A stretch of 64,000 nt of DNA from Prunella strophiata (taxonomy: Eukaryota; Chordata; Aves; Passeriformes; Prunellidae). Position numbers and translations under genes: made by a program. The stretch is from the NCBI GenBank assembly GCA_036583965.1, contig JAZBQD010000019.1:17978085-18042084 (forward strand), given 5' to 3'. The notes beneath the pieces were generated by a model. That model was not told the origin of the DNA. It did not search any database and saw only the letters and a list, made by a program, of their open reading frames with translations. Shown here in pieces: positions 11,931 to 25,854 of this stretch; the first letter of the stretch is position 1; every line of letters begins with the position of its first letter.

Positions 11931-14818
11931 TTAAAGCTCAATAACATACTCAAAGTATTTTAAGATTCACAAATGAATGCTGATACTAATGTTTCATATA
12001 GAATATAGCCATTTGGCACATAATGTGAGTTCTTTTGGTATTCAAAGTACTCCTTCATTTTCTTGAGTCATGCTTGTTGCTTATAGCCATCCAAAGTATT
12101 TGTTTTCCTCCTTGGTATTTTGTCAGCTTCCAAAGGAATTTGCAGATTGTGGCCTTCTTCAAGATGTTAGTTTATTCTTTTATTTTGATTTTCATAAATC
12201 CATTACATTTCATTACATCTATTATTTTGTGATTTGGTGAACAGGGTTATACATAACTTCTTTCGTTACTCTTACTAATGAGTTTCAGCTATTTGAAATA
12301 TTTCTGATAGAGTTTAGAATTTACATGCATCATAGTAAATAGTCAATGCCAGTGATTTCACTTTAGGTGACTATTTACATAATGTTTGGCATATGCAGAA
12401 TATAATAATCATTATAATTTTAGTAATTATGTAATTTATTTTCACATTATGTTTACATTGTTAGGCTTCATAAATGTTTGTACCTAATCAGATGAAGCTT
12501 CAAGTAGAGTAACAGTTCTTGATTTAATGCTGAGCACTGAACAAATTTTAATTCAATGTGTAACTCTTGTTTCTTATTTTGTAACTGTCTCCTTAATGAA
12601 CTGAAATTCAGCATGTTTGTGGGTGTAAAACAACCTGTTACCACCTGTAAAGAGAGGACATGAAAATTAGGAGAGTAGTTACCAAGAAACTAGAAGGAAC
12701 AAACATAGGCTAAAAAGACCCTGAAAAACATAATAAAATGTTGGGTGATGTGCCTGGCAAATCTTCTAGGAGTAGCTGAGAAGTCACTGAGTGCATCAGT
12801 GCTCTACAGAGAGTAAAAAATAGCTACCTGTATTATTTGTCCTCACAGGCAATTTGGAATAGCCCAGTTTCTTGTGAAAAGAACAGGAAGAAACTTAGCA
12901 TGTGTATGATGCATGAAATTTCCATATGCCTCAGCACTCTGCTTCTGTATGTACCCAGCTGCCTCTGTTTATGCCCTTCACTCTTAGGAATGTTGCAGGG
13001 CTGGTGTCAGGGCAGTGAGAGTTCTGCAAATCCTTGCAGCTTTGTCATTGCCTGTACAGGTGGAAGGGACTTGAGGGCAAATTGATCTTGCCTTGTGGTT
13101 AGGATCATTTTTGAAGCTAGGCAAGATGGGGTATGCACACACTGGCAAGTGGGAAGGAGAGGAAGAATTTTCTGCTGTCACTGCAGTCCTTTCACCCAAA
13201 GCATTTCCCTAGCAGGTCTCCTGCTCCATCCAACAGTGTTGGATGTGTGCTCACAGTGTGTCTGTGAGCATGGAACCCATGGCACACTAGGGACTGCTTG
13301 CCTCTGGCATTCCTCAGCATATCTGGAAAGATGAAAGGAGGATTCCTCCCAGAGGAATTGTAAACTTCCTAATGCTAGCGCATTTCTGCTGCCTCTGACA
13401 TGACCTGTGCAGAGCCCCACCAACCCTACCTTAATTAACACCACAAATTAGATCTTAGGAATCCCACATTTAGCTACTGCAGTAATCAGCATTCCATGGG
13501 AATTTTAAGAACGATTTGAACTACATAAAGTGAGAAAGAGATCTGCTCTTATCAAGTACACACTACCTCAACAGTATTGATAGAATATTTCAGCAGAGGA
13601 GCTAGGCACATGCCACTACTTATCTCATAGTCCAAAATGTTACCATTATTTCAGCGTGTAACTAGCCAGGAAAACAACTACTCATTTATGAGTAGGTAGG
13701 GCTGGAGGTATTTCATTGCAAAATAATGCTTTGTAAAAAATAGAAATTTTCATGTACCATTTTAGCAAACAGAGGCACTTGCAGGATGATGACATCCCAA
13801 ACACCATGCATTGAATAGTTTATGCCATCTGTCCTACTGGAATGATTATATTTGGTGCAAGTAAATAAGCATCAACCAGGTCAGAGATGTAAACCAAAGC
13901 TTCCCCCACAAAAGCCCTCTCTTCTCAGCTCCTGGTTATTCCTGTATGTTCCATATTCAATAATCTAGGGCAGAACCTGAGTCCCAGTCTGGTTTTACAT
14001 GCATGCAAGTGTGATTCCCCAGAAAATGAATATGTACAAGGCCAGACACAACAGAAAGGAAACATGAATTTCACAGTGACACTAATGCCATAAAAATAGT
14101 ATTTTTATCTTGCACGGGTTGTTCATAAGATCCCTCATGTATGCATGTTTCTATAATAAACAGCAGAACAAAGCCCCGCTCTTTTGGCATGCTCTGTACA
14201 CACAGTGTCTGCAAGCATCTAAAGATAGAAAGCCCTCCATAGGCAGAGTACACTGTCACAGAACACAGCAGCTGCCATTATCATGAGTTAAATATAGGCT
14301 AATTCAGAGAGTCTTTTTTTCCAACCTTGAACAAGTGTTTAGATTCTCACCAGAAGTAGATGGGCTTAGCATAACCTGAATGATCTTCCCTTATCTTGCA
14401 GTTTAGTACAGAGGCAGGAACCCAGCCTGGGCACAATCCTGAGAGCACTTCAGGATTTTTTGGCTTCTAAGGTGATGCCACTGTGAGCAGTGCCTGGGCT
14501 TGGTTGCTGCTTTCACTCCTTTGGTTGCCAGCAGGACACAGGACAGCACAGCTGGTAGACTGTGAATTGCAATACTGGGATGTGAGCAAGCAGCCAGAGA
14601 CATGAGTGGTGGCAAGGCTGCACCACTGCAACCACACTGCTTTGTGCAGAAAGGCAATGCCTCTGCAGGCAACCTGTGCTCCACTGAACCAGGGACCAGA
14701 ACAGACACATCTGCTACTTGTCTTTCAGGTTTTCAGCTCAGAGAACATGTTTTGCTCTAGTTTTCAGAGACATGCTATGAAAGTGATCTACACTTAATAA
14801 TCTTCTGAAAGATAACAG

Positions 14819-15127
14819 TGTTGTTAATGACACAAATAAAGCTACTAGTTATAACAGCAAGCTCTGAAATGTTATCTTGCTGTAAAAAGTCCCATACCTT
14901 TTCACAAGTTCTAGTCCTAGCAGTGCTGACTCCATCCTCCTTCTTCACCACAGCACTGCTAACTGAATCCTGTCTCCTCCTATCTTCTTGGTCCCTCCTT
15001 TTATACTACTCAGTGTCATAAGCTGTACCTGTGCCTTATTAAGGGGGCACACCTGTTCAAAATCTTAGTAATCAGAACAGCTGCAACTCTTTAGGGGGTG
15101 AAATTACCTTCAGTACTACCTCCCACA
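14819..15127 (-). mobile_element. Solo ERV LTR, copy 1 (309 bp, minus strand)
   Basis: Read on the minus strand the element starts TGTGGGAGGTAGTACTG and ends with CAACA. It is flanked by perfect 6-bp direct repeats TAACAG (14813-14818 and 15128-15133), a clear target-site duplication. A TATA box (TATAAAA on the minus strand, 14999-15005) marks the LTR promoter. It aligns almost end to end with the LTR at 43034-43341 in the same orientation, with scattered substitutions. There is no internal viral sequence. The 6-bp duplication and short length fit a class II (ERVK-like) avian LTR. Confidence 0.9.
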
Positions 15128-17609
15128 TAACAGTACACATCACCCAATCTTGGAATTGTGCTAGGAAAAGGAGTTCTTAATTGGCAGATAGGGATGGGGC
15201 TGGCATAGTCCCACTGAGCTGGTGGAGAGGTTTCTTTTACCACCTCGACCTTTCCTAAACTTTATTGTTTGTCTTTTTGAATACATCTGATCAACTCTAG
15301 CTACTCTTTCACCTAAAGATTCAACTTCTTTTCAGAGATTTTTGTCTTCTCTGATCTCTTGCTGCAAAAGTGACAGGAATTGTTTGTACAAATTCCTTCC
15401 CTGAAAGTGAATGGAAAACAGCATCTGGGAAAGAAACTTAGTATAAGACAGTAACTGTGTAGAGGAGGAGCACTTAAAAATACAGTCTTTTTTCATAGTC
15501 TCCCCTCTGTTCATGGATTTGCTCTGCTCAAGACAATCTCTTTTATTTTGTTTAATTACATTGCATTACTAGCCAGCATCAGTGTGTTATTACATCAGCT
15601 ACAAAAAACCCCTTAAGGATATTAATACTTTATCTTTTATTTTTTAATATAGTGTTATTCACTGGGATTTTCTGTAAGGAAAAAGGTAAAATTAAAAAAT
15701 AAATTCATATAACAGCTTCCACAGAGTAACTGTCTGATGCAGTGATCTATCTGCCATCTGCTGGCATCCTGTCTCTGAACAGAGCTGTCAGGACAGGGTG
15801 TGAAATTCAACCTACTGTTGCACATTCACAGTATTGCTCCAAAATTATACAAGGTTTATGAGCTGAAAGTTCAGGGTTCATACCTCATCCTGACAATTTA
15901 CTGAGTCATTTCCACAAAGAAATATAAAAATCAGTTATTAGAAAGGTGATTTACAAACCCAGAACAAATGCATGTAAACAATCTCAGCTCATGATCTGTT
16001 CTTTTGCCTGTCATACCTTAAAGGTCATTCTAAGAGTTACATTCCCCTGAGCAGAGTTAAAATAGGGGTGCTTGTAGGCTTGATGGTGAGGGTTGTGAGT
16101 TTATTATAGGTGGTGACTTCTCATCAACCAGAGCCAAATTTGTCTCTGAATTCTGTTTTAGGTTAAACCACTGTCTTGAATATGTTGGGTTTATTCTTTG
16201 GATCACTTACCCCCTCCAATATATCTGAGCTGCAGAAAAGTATCTTTTTCTGCACAGACCTAAGATAGTAAGCTAGTACTAAAAATCAATTAGAACATCT
16301 ATGGATCCCAGATTTTGACATTTTAGGCCCTCTAACTGGGTATTTAATTTAGTTAGTGAAGTTTACAGCTATTCCACTTGAAGTAAAGCAACGTAAGTGT
16401 AGCAGACATTTTGCTAATTTTGTTGTCCTCTGGTCTTTGATGGTGAGTATGTTATACCAGGAATGGCAAGATCAGATCCATTCAGGTACAGGGAAGCTAC
16501 GTGGAACAATCTTTATTAACCCATTTTTTGCATCTCTGGGTGGGGAAATATAGGTGTAACTCAGGCATGAGTTGAAGGGGGAAAGGGAGGAGCAACACAT
16601 TACAAATTTAAAATTGCTGAAGTCTATGCCATCAACCTCTGTTGTCCTTTGTCTGTTCCAGTGTTTGAGAAAAGCATATGTATACATGGAGCCATAACAG
16701 AGGTTTAGGATCATAATTTTTGTTTTTGGAATAAGCAACATGCAGAAATTAGTGGGTCCATATCAAAAATCCCTCTGTGTGCTTTCTAGTGAGAGGAAGA
16801 AGGTTGCAAAAGGGTATATCAAGCCTAAAAAATGTCTGAGCCAGTGTTTCTGTATTTTCATGACACAGTACTCAGATTATGACTGCAGCAAGATCCATGC
16901 ACAGAGATTCACAAAAATTACATTAGAGAAGGCTGCTGCTCTGTGAAAAGCTTGTTGCATGTTCCATCTGGGTCTAGACAAACACCCTACAGAAATGTGG
17001 TTTTATGGGGAAAAAATGATGTTAAAAATAAAATAAATCCTTCTTTACTCTGACCTGTGTCTTGCATGAGTCTAGGATTGTGCCTCCCAAGCTTGGTAAT
17101 AAATGTGACTGCTTACAGCTTTTAATATCTGTCTCTCCTCTGGTACTGACTACAGTTAAAAAGCAGAGGATGGATTCTGCACCTTCTTGTGCAGCCATAG
17201 CAGCATTCTTTATAAAACATGAGAACTAAAATAACACTGGGGAACCAAGAGGTTAGAAAGCAGGGGAAGCCCATATCTAGTAGAATGCTTCAACTCCCTT
17301 TTCATAACCCATGGAGGTGTCTGAAATGCCATCTATATTTCAATATATGTTATAATTCTGCTGCTTGTTTTCTTCACTGATGTGAGTAGGTCCTGGCTGG
17401 CAGCAAGCACCCACACAGTGTTTGCTCACTCGCCTACAATGATGGAGAAAACATAGGAAGAACAATAGAATGTTCTCTAAATAACCTCATGGGTCAGAAT
17501 AAAGACAGCAAAGTCACTTACCATGTACTCTCACAGGCAAAACAAACTTGACTGGTGGACTTTAAATTAGTTTATTTACAATTAGCATAAAAAAGAAATA
17601 GTTACTGAG

Positions 17610-18030
17610 TTGAGTGTTTGGAAACAAAATCCCCGCAAACATTCAAAATGCCTTTCTTCCCCATTTTTCAAGCTCAGCTTCACTCCAGACACCTCTCCTC
17701 CAGCCATGTTGTTACTGTGGGTCACCTTCAGTCCCTCTGGTGCAGCAGCAAATGGCACAGGGGTTGGGGTCAGAACACAGTGTTTCCTCTGTTCCTTTGC
17801 TGGTCCTCCATGGCCTGCAGACCCTGCAGTACCAGTGTTGCAATGGAGAAGCTCCCACTCACCTGACCTTGTTATTCCCTTGTTCTCTCCTCTATTCCCT
17901 TGTCTTCTGCCTGTCCAGCATTCCTGCCCTTTCTCAAACACACTTTCCCAGAGGTGCCACCAGTGGCTCAGCAGTGCCCTGAGGTGGCTCTGTTGGAGCT
18001 GACAGGAACCAGCAGTGTCAGAGAACAGAG
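17610..18030. repeat. Probable degraded interspersed repeat (unidentified)
   Basis: This stretch is more GC-rich than the surrounding intron and is open in several frames on both strands (longest 163 codons on the minus strand, 17582-18073). The segment around 17935-18020 (CAGAGGTGCCACCAG, GGCTCAGCAGTGCCCTGAGG, TGGAGCTGACAGGAACCAGC) resembles, from memory, a sequence repeated widely in passerine genomes, possibly retroviral in origin. No clean termini or target-site duplication were found, so identity and limits are uncertain. Confidence 0.35.
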
Positions 18031-20046
18031 AAGAACAAAATATTGTTATTTTTTTCTTAGGTGTTATGTCCAAGTCAGTGACATTTAAAACACATATAGT
18101 TTAGTTTCAGTCTCATTTTGAATGTGAAGGAGCTAGGACAAGTTACAGTGAAATCCACAGTGACTTACAGGCAGCAAAGAGGTTGATGTGACCAAATCAC
18201 TGATGACCAAGCCAGTGCTGTGCCAGTCTTTCCACACAGCCTGTTGAGAAGGGCATCACACCTCAGTGTGTGTGCCAGGCTCTGGACCAGGACTGGCATG
18301 CATTTGGCTGAGCTGAAAGACAAGCAGTGTGAACTGTGACTGCCTGCACCATCCACACTAGCTTTGCAAACATATTTTGACTAAGGACATATCAAATGTT
18401 TGTGAGCTGATATATATGATATTCTGGTTTATGGCTTTGGTACAAAGACTGTCATTCCTAGTGTTAAAATATTTTGGTCTAGAGAAAGTGATTTAGAAGA
18501 CAAGCTGTTTAATTAGTGCATGGGCAGAGACAATCTGTTCTGAGAATAGCTGGCAGCATGGGGAAGGGCACAAAGTTAAGTGTAAGTGAAGGGAACAAAA
18601 GAAATACTAAAGAAATGCGTTTTGCTTGAAATGTGTTTTCTCTGCTCCAAAATACAGAGCCTTTGGGGGAGATGAGGACAGCATTTTCCATGCAGGTATA
18701 TTACATTATCTCTACAAATATGCCATTGGTCATCTAGCAAAGAAAGGTAGCCAGCTTGCCTGGAGCCTTGGGGAGATTTGTCAGGAATTCAGAAAAGGAG
18801 AAGTTTGGAAGATGGAAAAACCATCTGAGCTCACTGTGAAGCAGCAAGTGTTCCAGTGCTATTTTTGTTTTAGTAGTACTGTATACTGGGGGAGCTTTCT
18901 ATGAAATGAGAGGTGACACTACAGAATCTTGCAATAAGCTTATATGAAATATGCTGTTCATGGGAATATATATGTTCCATGTATTTAGCATTTAGTCTAG
19001 ACTGATAAATGACTGTAGCTTCTTTTGATCCCCTACTTAATGCCTCCTGCTCCTTTTTCATAGGAATATATATCAACTGTGTGGTCTCAGTTTGCAAACT
19101 TAAAAACAGTGTTTGGTGCTTTTATTGTCAACCATCAGGTCAGAAAAATTGTACCCCAGTTAATTCACCTGAAGAAAGCAGGAGACATTAAAAAAAAAAA
19201 AAAATCCACTACACTGGCTTTGATCTATTGGGCCAGAGAGAGAAAAAAGAAAGTAAAAAACTCGAGGTTTATTTTAACTCCTGAAATTATTAGGTAAGAC
19301 CACAACTACTAAAACCCCTGTATAATAGAAAATGAGGAAAAAGTGAAGCTGCAGTTATTGATGGAAAAGATGGATAAGAACTAAATTCCACTGATAAGGG
19401 TGTTTTCATTGCTCTGTCTGTCCTCACCCCTCTTGGCACTAGAGCAGATTGACAGGAGGTTGTTGGAATTCATGTAAGCAAGGTGACATCAGTAATGTTG
19501 CCAGTTTAGCACTTAGCCACCTCAAGAATAAAATCAGCACTGTCAGGGGAAAATGGGAATGACCCTGATGGGTGCAGAGAAAACTCTCAGTTCTCAGATT
19601 CTTAGATTACTTCTTTGATGTTTTCCAGATTAGTTCTAGGTAGATTTAAATTAGTCTCATTAGTTGGCACTAATTTATTTATATTTGAAGAATGTCTTAC
19701 AAATTATCTTGATGAATAATTATTATTCATCACTGTGGAAAGAACTTGTTGGTAAACAACTTAAAAAGAAAAAGAGTGGAAAACATCTCTTTTAAAGGCT
19801 TTTTAATTTTACTTAAACAACTGTAAGATTAGCTACGTTTTCTGGAGGAAGAGGTTTGTTATTTCTTTTTTGACACCTATAAAAAATTCTGTATTCATGC
19901 CACAAAATGGGTTCAGATGATTTCTTAGCCTGGCAGAAGTTGCTCAGCTATTTGACAATGCTTTGCTCCAAGCTGAAAATACTGTTTAAAAGAGAAATTT
20001 GTGTGAACTTATTCAGACTTCTCAAATCTTAGTGTTATAGAATGTG

Positions 20047-20077
20047 ATTATTTATTTATTTATTAATTTATTTATTG
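20047..20077. repeat. ATTT/TTTA microsatellite
   Basis: A short imperfect array of the tetranucleotide ATTT, with one TTAATT interruption, lies in the large KCNK10 intron. It is an ordinary simple repeat. Confidence 0.9.
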
Positions 20078-22539
20078 TAATAATGACTTGGTGTAACACT
20101 GCAGGGCATTAAATTTTTGTAGTATGTCATTATTACAATGTACATGTTTCATTAATAAGTACAATTATGCCTTAGCATTTTTATTCATCTGTAGCAGTTA
20201 GACTCTGCTGTGAACTTCCTCTGCATACATGTCTAACTGTAAAAAGAACCTTCTTTTCATGTCAGTCCTGCATTTCATGTGTTATTGTTCATTAAGTAAT
20301 TTTTTTTCTGAGTCCTGCTTTTGTGCTCTTTTCAGCAGCTCTAAAAATGCTGTGCCTGATTCACCATTGCTTCTGCCTTCATTTGTACCCTCAGCTGCTC
20401 TGCTTTTGTGTGAGTGACAAGGGTGCACAATAACCATGAGTCAGGCCTTTTACAGATCCTTTCATTAACATCGTTACCATTTTTACTTAAAAAAACCAAA
20501 AAGCTTTGGCTGAGTTTATCACTCAGGGACAAGGGGATGTCCTGAACATTTGTTAATGATTTGAAGGCCATTCTTTTCATTCCTGTCTCTTTCATGAGAC
20601 AATTCTGACACATACTGAAATATGTTTTAATTTTTGCTATGTAGGGACTAGAGGAAGAATTACTATGAATAATTTTGATGCTGGGCATCTCCAAATTACT
20701 TTTTATTCAAGGACTGCCCAAGAGGCACTTATCTCCCAACTTCCACAAGGCAGGGTTTCTGACATTTCATTTTTACATATCAGGAAACTGAAGCATTTAT
20801 TAGAAGTAAACAAGTCAAACTAGAAATTAAACATCATTTTGGTTAAATCCTTATTCTCAATGAAAAAATGCAGGGGTGCCAATGTAGGACACTATGTAAC
20901 ATCCATGTGATCTGTTCTTTTCCTTTCACTACTCAATCAATAAGTCTGAAATCCTGCCATTGTGAATGTGTGTCAATACCTCCTAAAGAAGATAGATCGT
21001 CTTTTGGTATTTTAGCAAAATACTCAAAATGACTCTTTGGAAAAAGTGGCAATAAGGAATTAATTCAGATTTTATATTTTTGTGTTGCTTTTCCCCTTGG
21101 TACTTGGCAGTTTCTTCCATGTCTTATATTTGTCATTGTATTATTAATCTCATTGAACTATTTCTATTCATCCAGACACAGAAAATAAACACACACACAA
21201 ATGAAATATTAAGTGTAGGGATCATCCTTAAACAGTTTCAGAATTAAAAGTATCTATGGAACATGACATATTTATGCTACCTGGTTCTGAATGCATCCCA
21301 AATCAGAGGAGTGCTTGATGAGGGTCTGACACTGCATCTCTAAAATAAATGCTCCTGTTTTAGGGGGAAGCACAGTATTGCTCACAAGCTGGTTAGATAT
21401 TAACCAGTTCAGACAATATCCCTTCTGTATATTACAAAGATAACTTCTGAGATCTTATTTCCTGTCTAGGCAATGCCTTAATCTGAAATGAGATTTCAGT
21501 CCTGGGTTAAGGGAGATGCTTCATTTGGAAAACTAATTTGGAAATATGACTTACAGCAACCTCCACATTGCTTTTCCAGAATAAATAGAGAATTTACACT
21601 GCCACTGAAATTAATCCACAGTAAGGTTTCTAGTAATTTACAGGTTTTGCATGAAACTTTATTGGGTGCTGAGTTTATTCACAGCACAGAAAATCTGAAA
21701 TAAATCTGCCAGAGTCAATTGTGTTAATCCAGGCTTTCATCAATATTAATAGAAACAAAATCTGAGTATATATTAAATAAATTGAGAGTTTATATGATTT
21801 AGGAGTGTAAAATATTACAATTACACTGACTATATTTGAATTCAGTTTATAGAAGCCAATAACACATACTCGTTGTTCAAGAGCTTTCCAGTGTGGATTT
21901 ACATAGGTAATTTTATCTCAGGCTGTTTGGTATTTTACATAAATCCTTTTTTTTTTTTTTTCTGGAGTAAACCAATAATACAGCTTTCTATTTTTGAAAA
22001 GGAGATTTAGCCTTCATATTTGTGAATGAAAGCTGTAAATCCTGAGTCTAGAAAACCCAAAGCATGAATTATTTCTACATAAAATTGCACCTTTTCAGTG
22101 GGGAAAAAGGGGTTTGTTTTCATTTTAATCTTGGTCCTGTTTGTTGAATGCTTGGTGCTGGTGAGGCAATGTGGGTATGCACATACTTGTATGGAGTGTG
22201 CACTTTTTCTTGCACATTGAACCTGATATGGAGCATATTGATGCCTTTCTGAAGCTCAGGAATGTTTTTCCAGGTGGTGTTTGTGGTAGATTAGTCCACT
22301 TCCTACTGCATAGAAAATGGGAATCATGATAAACTGGGTCCAGACACGGGGGTTTACTATTACCTGGGCAGGACTCTCACTAACAGGGAGAGAGGGTTGT
22401 ATTCCACCCAACAAGCTCACAAAAGGCAGAAAGAGACACACCAGGTGACACCAGCATAATCAGTGTGTCATCCACAAAGACTACAGCTCCAGAAATCCAC
22501 TCAAACATTTTTTTCCCCCTGTTATTTCCTTTTTTCTAG

Positions 22540-22726
22540 AATAAACAAGTGAGCCAAACAAAGATCCGGGTGATCTCCACCATTGTCTTCATCCTGGCAG
22601 GCTGCATTGTCTTCGTGACCATTCCTGCCTTTATCTTCAAGTACATCGAGGGATGGACAGCCTTGGAGTCCATTTACTTTGTAGTTGTCACTCTGACCAC
22701 GGTTGGCTTCGGTGACTTTGTAGCAG
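22540..22726 (+). CDS. KCNK10: KCNK10 coding exon: TM3 and second pore loop
   Basis: The exon is 187 nt, entered in phase 0 and left in phase 1 (donor GTGAGC). It begins [14 protein letters not shown], the cytosolic M2-M3 loop. TM3 follows ([19 protein letters not shown]), then [19 protein letters not shown] (second pore helix) and [11 protein letters not shown] (second selectivity filter). The combination [14 protein letters not shown] with [10 protein letters not shown] matches my recollection of TREK-2 and differs from TREK-1 (HIEGWSALDAIYF, TIGFGDYVAG). The filter Thr-Val-Gly-Phe-Gly and the following Asp are intact, so the second pore domain should conduct. Confidence 0.98.
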
Positions 22727-25700
22727 GTGAGCAGCTTTGAGCCAAGGTGCTGTGCACAAGGGCCTTGGCTCTTAGAATTTGTTTTCTGGCATAGAGAGGA
22801 GGCTCTTCCCAATGTGTTTTATCCCAGTGAAACGATGCCAGGTGTTTCTGTTGGGATTACTGTGCAGTACAACACCAGGCTGATTTAAGCTCCAGGTGCC
22901 TTGCCATTTGTAGATTGTGAGCCTTCAGCAGTGTAGATAACAGGAGCCTGGAAAATCCTGATTATCCTTTATCATGCAATGAATTATGCAAAAGTAAAAT
23001 TACTTTCCCATTGAATTAAAGATTTGTATTAGTCCATTAGGGCTCAGTCTGAGGCTGACTGCAGGAGCAAGCAGCCCGAAGTGATGAATGGAGGAAGCTT
23101 TTAAAACAAAGGATGACTGAGCCATAGGTCTGTAGAATTTTCTGGTCAGATGCAGTGCTGGGCTGCCACTACAGGAGCTGCAGCATTTCAAAACCTGCAT
23201 TCTGTTTCCTAACCTTGGCAGAATTTTTGACATTGCAGTTGCCCTGTTAAGGAAAACTCTTGTTTTGGAGAGAAGGACTAATGGGGTATGTAACTCAGTG
23301 CTTGGGGGAGACTCTCCAAGATTAATACAGTACGAAGCAGGAGCTATAAATATCTACCCATATAAAATTTCCAAAGAGGGAATTGAGATAGTTGGCTGGA
23401 GAGATGAGAGAGATATTTTTTTCCACACAACTGCTTTGCTAACAAAAAGGTGGTTAAAATAAGTGAATTTTTTTCCTATCAGTGCATGACCTCCACTCTC
23501 ATTCCTGTTAGTGGTCCTAATTAAAGGTATTAAGTTGCTTTTGTTAAAAAGTCATATTGTGCTTCTCAGTCCCTATAAACAGAATGAGTTAAAAGCATCA
23601 AATAAAATGACAAAATTTTCTTTGCTGAAGAACAGTAGACAATTTTTTTTTTGTAGAGAATACTCTAATCCTCCTTTTTTATGACATATTGGCATAGAAG
23701 ACATGAATTATTGAGGAAAAAAAAGTCTCTGAACAAAGAAAGACCCATATTTAAAAAAGAAAGTTTTAGGACCATTCAGTTACAGAAGTGATTGTGTGAG
23801 CTTTGTGTATTTTAACCACCTAGATGTGTAAAGGAATCCACTGATATTCTTTGATGTATAAATAAAATATTTGAGGTGAAATAAAAATAATTTACAATAT
23901 TTTTCTTAATAATACAATATTTTGGTATTTTTTAATAATGTGATAATAAAAAAGTTCTGAATATTAAATGGTTCTATATGCACATGATTAGGGAGAATAT
24001 GACCCACAGCTGGGTGGCTACTAACAAGCATCATTTTTCAAAAATCATATGGAAGACCCTGAATAAGAAAACTTCAGAGGCATTTTCATGATAAGACTTT
24101 AAGGCAGGTGATCACCAGGAGATTTGGGGTTTATTGCTGGTTTTGAGAGAGATTTTCTGCCCCTTTTATTTTCTGCCACTTTAATCTCTCAGGTCCCTCT
24201 GTTCCTTCAACAGCAAATCAGAAATACTATATCTTAATGGTTAAAACAGTGTCAATGGAGCTATGCTGGCTTATTCCCCTAGAAAAAATCCCAGCTCTTG
24301 GGAAACTGGGAGGTTTTTGTACTACAGTTGGAAATAAAATTGTTCACGGAGTCTGAAAAAACAGAGTATCTGATAGGCTGAGAAAAGTGGTCTCATACTT
24401 TCTCAGTCACCTGATTACTGTGCAAGCTAGATCCAGACAATCCATTTCCTAGTGAGCTTCCTCAGGGACACTGTATGATCAGAAGAGGCTTCTTGTACCA
24501 TAGCAACAGCAGTCCCTACCTCCCATTGTTTCAGACTCTTAAAGACTGGGAAAAAAGAGTGTGATTCATGCAGTCTGTGGGGAGAAATTAACATCAAAAC
24601 CAATGTTTGGGTCCCTGCCAAGTCTCTGACCTTCCATGGGGGTGTTCAAACACTGTAACTACACTCATATTGAGTCTTGATAAAATTAAAGAGTCATAGA
24701 AATGTCTCAGATTGGGAAATGCAAAAGGGAAAATGCTGAACTGTGTTGTCTGGTGATTTTAACAGGGAAAAACCCTAAAACCTCTCTGCAGTCATACAGA
24801 GGAATAGGTGTCTAGCTCTCTCTAACCAAGGCTGGAGTCCAGGAAATATGCAGACCTCTGCCTGAGTCTCCTGGTAGGCAGGAATTTACACAGGTACCAC
24901 CAAGGTGATGTTCACTTGCATTGAGGGAAATGGCAGAGCCCACTGGGGCTCTGCAGACTCTGTCCTGCTCACTCTCTTCCACTCAGGGCTGTGCCTGCCT
25001 CTCACTGGCTCTCATTCTTGCAGTGCACATAGCACTGTGATGGCACTGAGTTTCAAAAGTGTGGTTGCTTTCTTTTGTAAAAATTCCTGTATTCTACTCT
25101 GTAGTAAGCAGCAACCTGGCCACTACTGCACTAATTGGGGGTCTTCGTAGTCCATTAGGTTTGCCAAATGTCTCACTTCTTGTTTTGCCAGCTCATCCAG
25201 AGATGAACAGAGATGTTACATGAAGAACAATATAGCATATTTGTTGCTTGGTTTGATCCATATCTCCTATGAAGTCACTGGCCAGAGAATGCATCCCTCT
25301 GAATGATACCCAGGATGGTACAGCCTTATTTTCAGGGCTAATACATGGTTGGCTTCCTGATCTGGAAGACAAAGCTACATTTCTTTTTTTCTGCACACAG
25401 AGCTCCAAATCCTATAGCTAAACCCAAAAAAGTCTCAAAACTCTATAACTTTAAGGGGTTGATCTGTAAATTTTCTTAACTATGAGGCTGCAGACACTTC
25501 AGAATAAGGAAGACCAGCTGTATTAAACTTTTTTCTCGGACAGTTATTTGTGCTATTGCAAATACTATCAAAGCAAAACTTCAGAGCTGCTTCAGCATCT
25601 GAGCAGTACAAAGGAAAGTATTTACTAGGTGCTCTGGCAAGTCACATAGCAGTAGAACAATAGGTAATTTTGAAGACTTAAATTAAAACAGACTGGGTTC

Positions 25701-25854
25701 CTCCCATCTGACAGGCTTTTTGTCTTATTACCAGAACTACAGTGCTGTTGACAAGAGTTAGGAAATACTTTTAGGCATTTTTTAGAATTGCAGCTATTTT
25801 GTAATGATTTTGGCAACCTCATGATTTGTAAGCATAATTATATGCTTGTTTCAG
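22727..25854 (+). other. KCNK10: KCNK10 intron
   Basis: A 3.1-kb intron runs from GTGAGC at 22727 to a tgtttcag acceptor ending at 25854. The sequence is AT-rich with unremarkable composition. No mobile element, RNA gene or extra exon was recognised, and short ORFs in it have no domain content. Confidence 0.85.

Larger units (their letters stand above)
10451..22539 (+). other. KCNK10: Large KCNK10 intron (12.1 kb)
   Basis: The intron runs from GTAAGT at 10451 to the acceptor cctttttt...ctag at 22528-22539. It holds a CR1 LINE remnant near 11866-11930, a minus-strand solo LTR at 14819-15127, a probable degenerate interspersed repeat near 17610-18030, and simple repeats (ATTT array at 20047-20077; A run 19190-19204; T run 21947-21961). 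Very AT-rich sequence around 12380-12480 and 19670-19800 could be conserved non-coding DNA, but this cannot be judged without an alignment. No additional coding exon was recognised. Confidence 0.85.
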
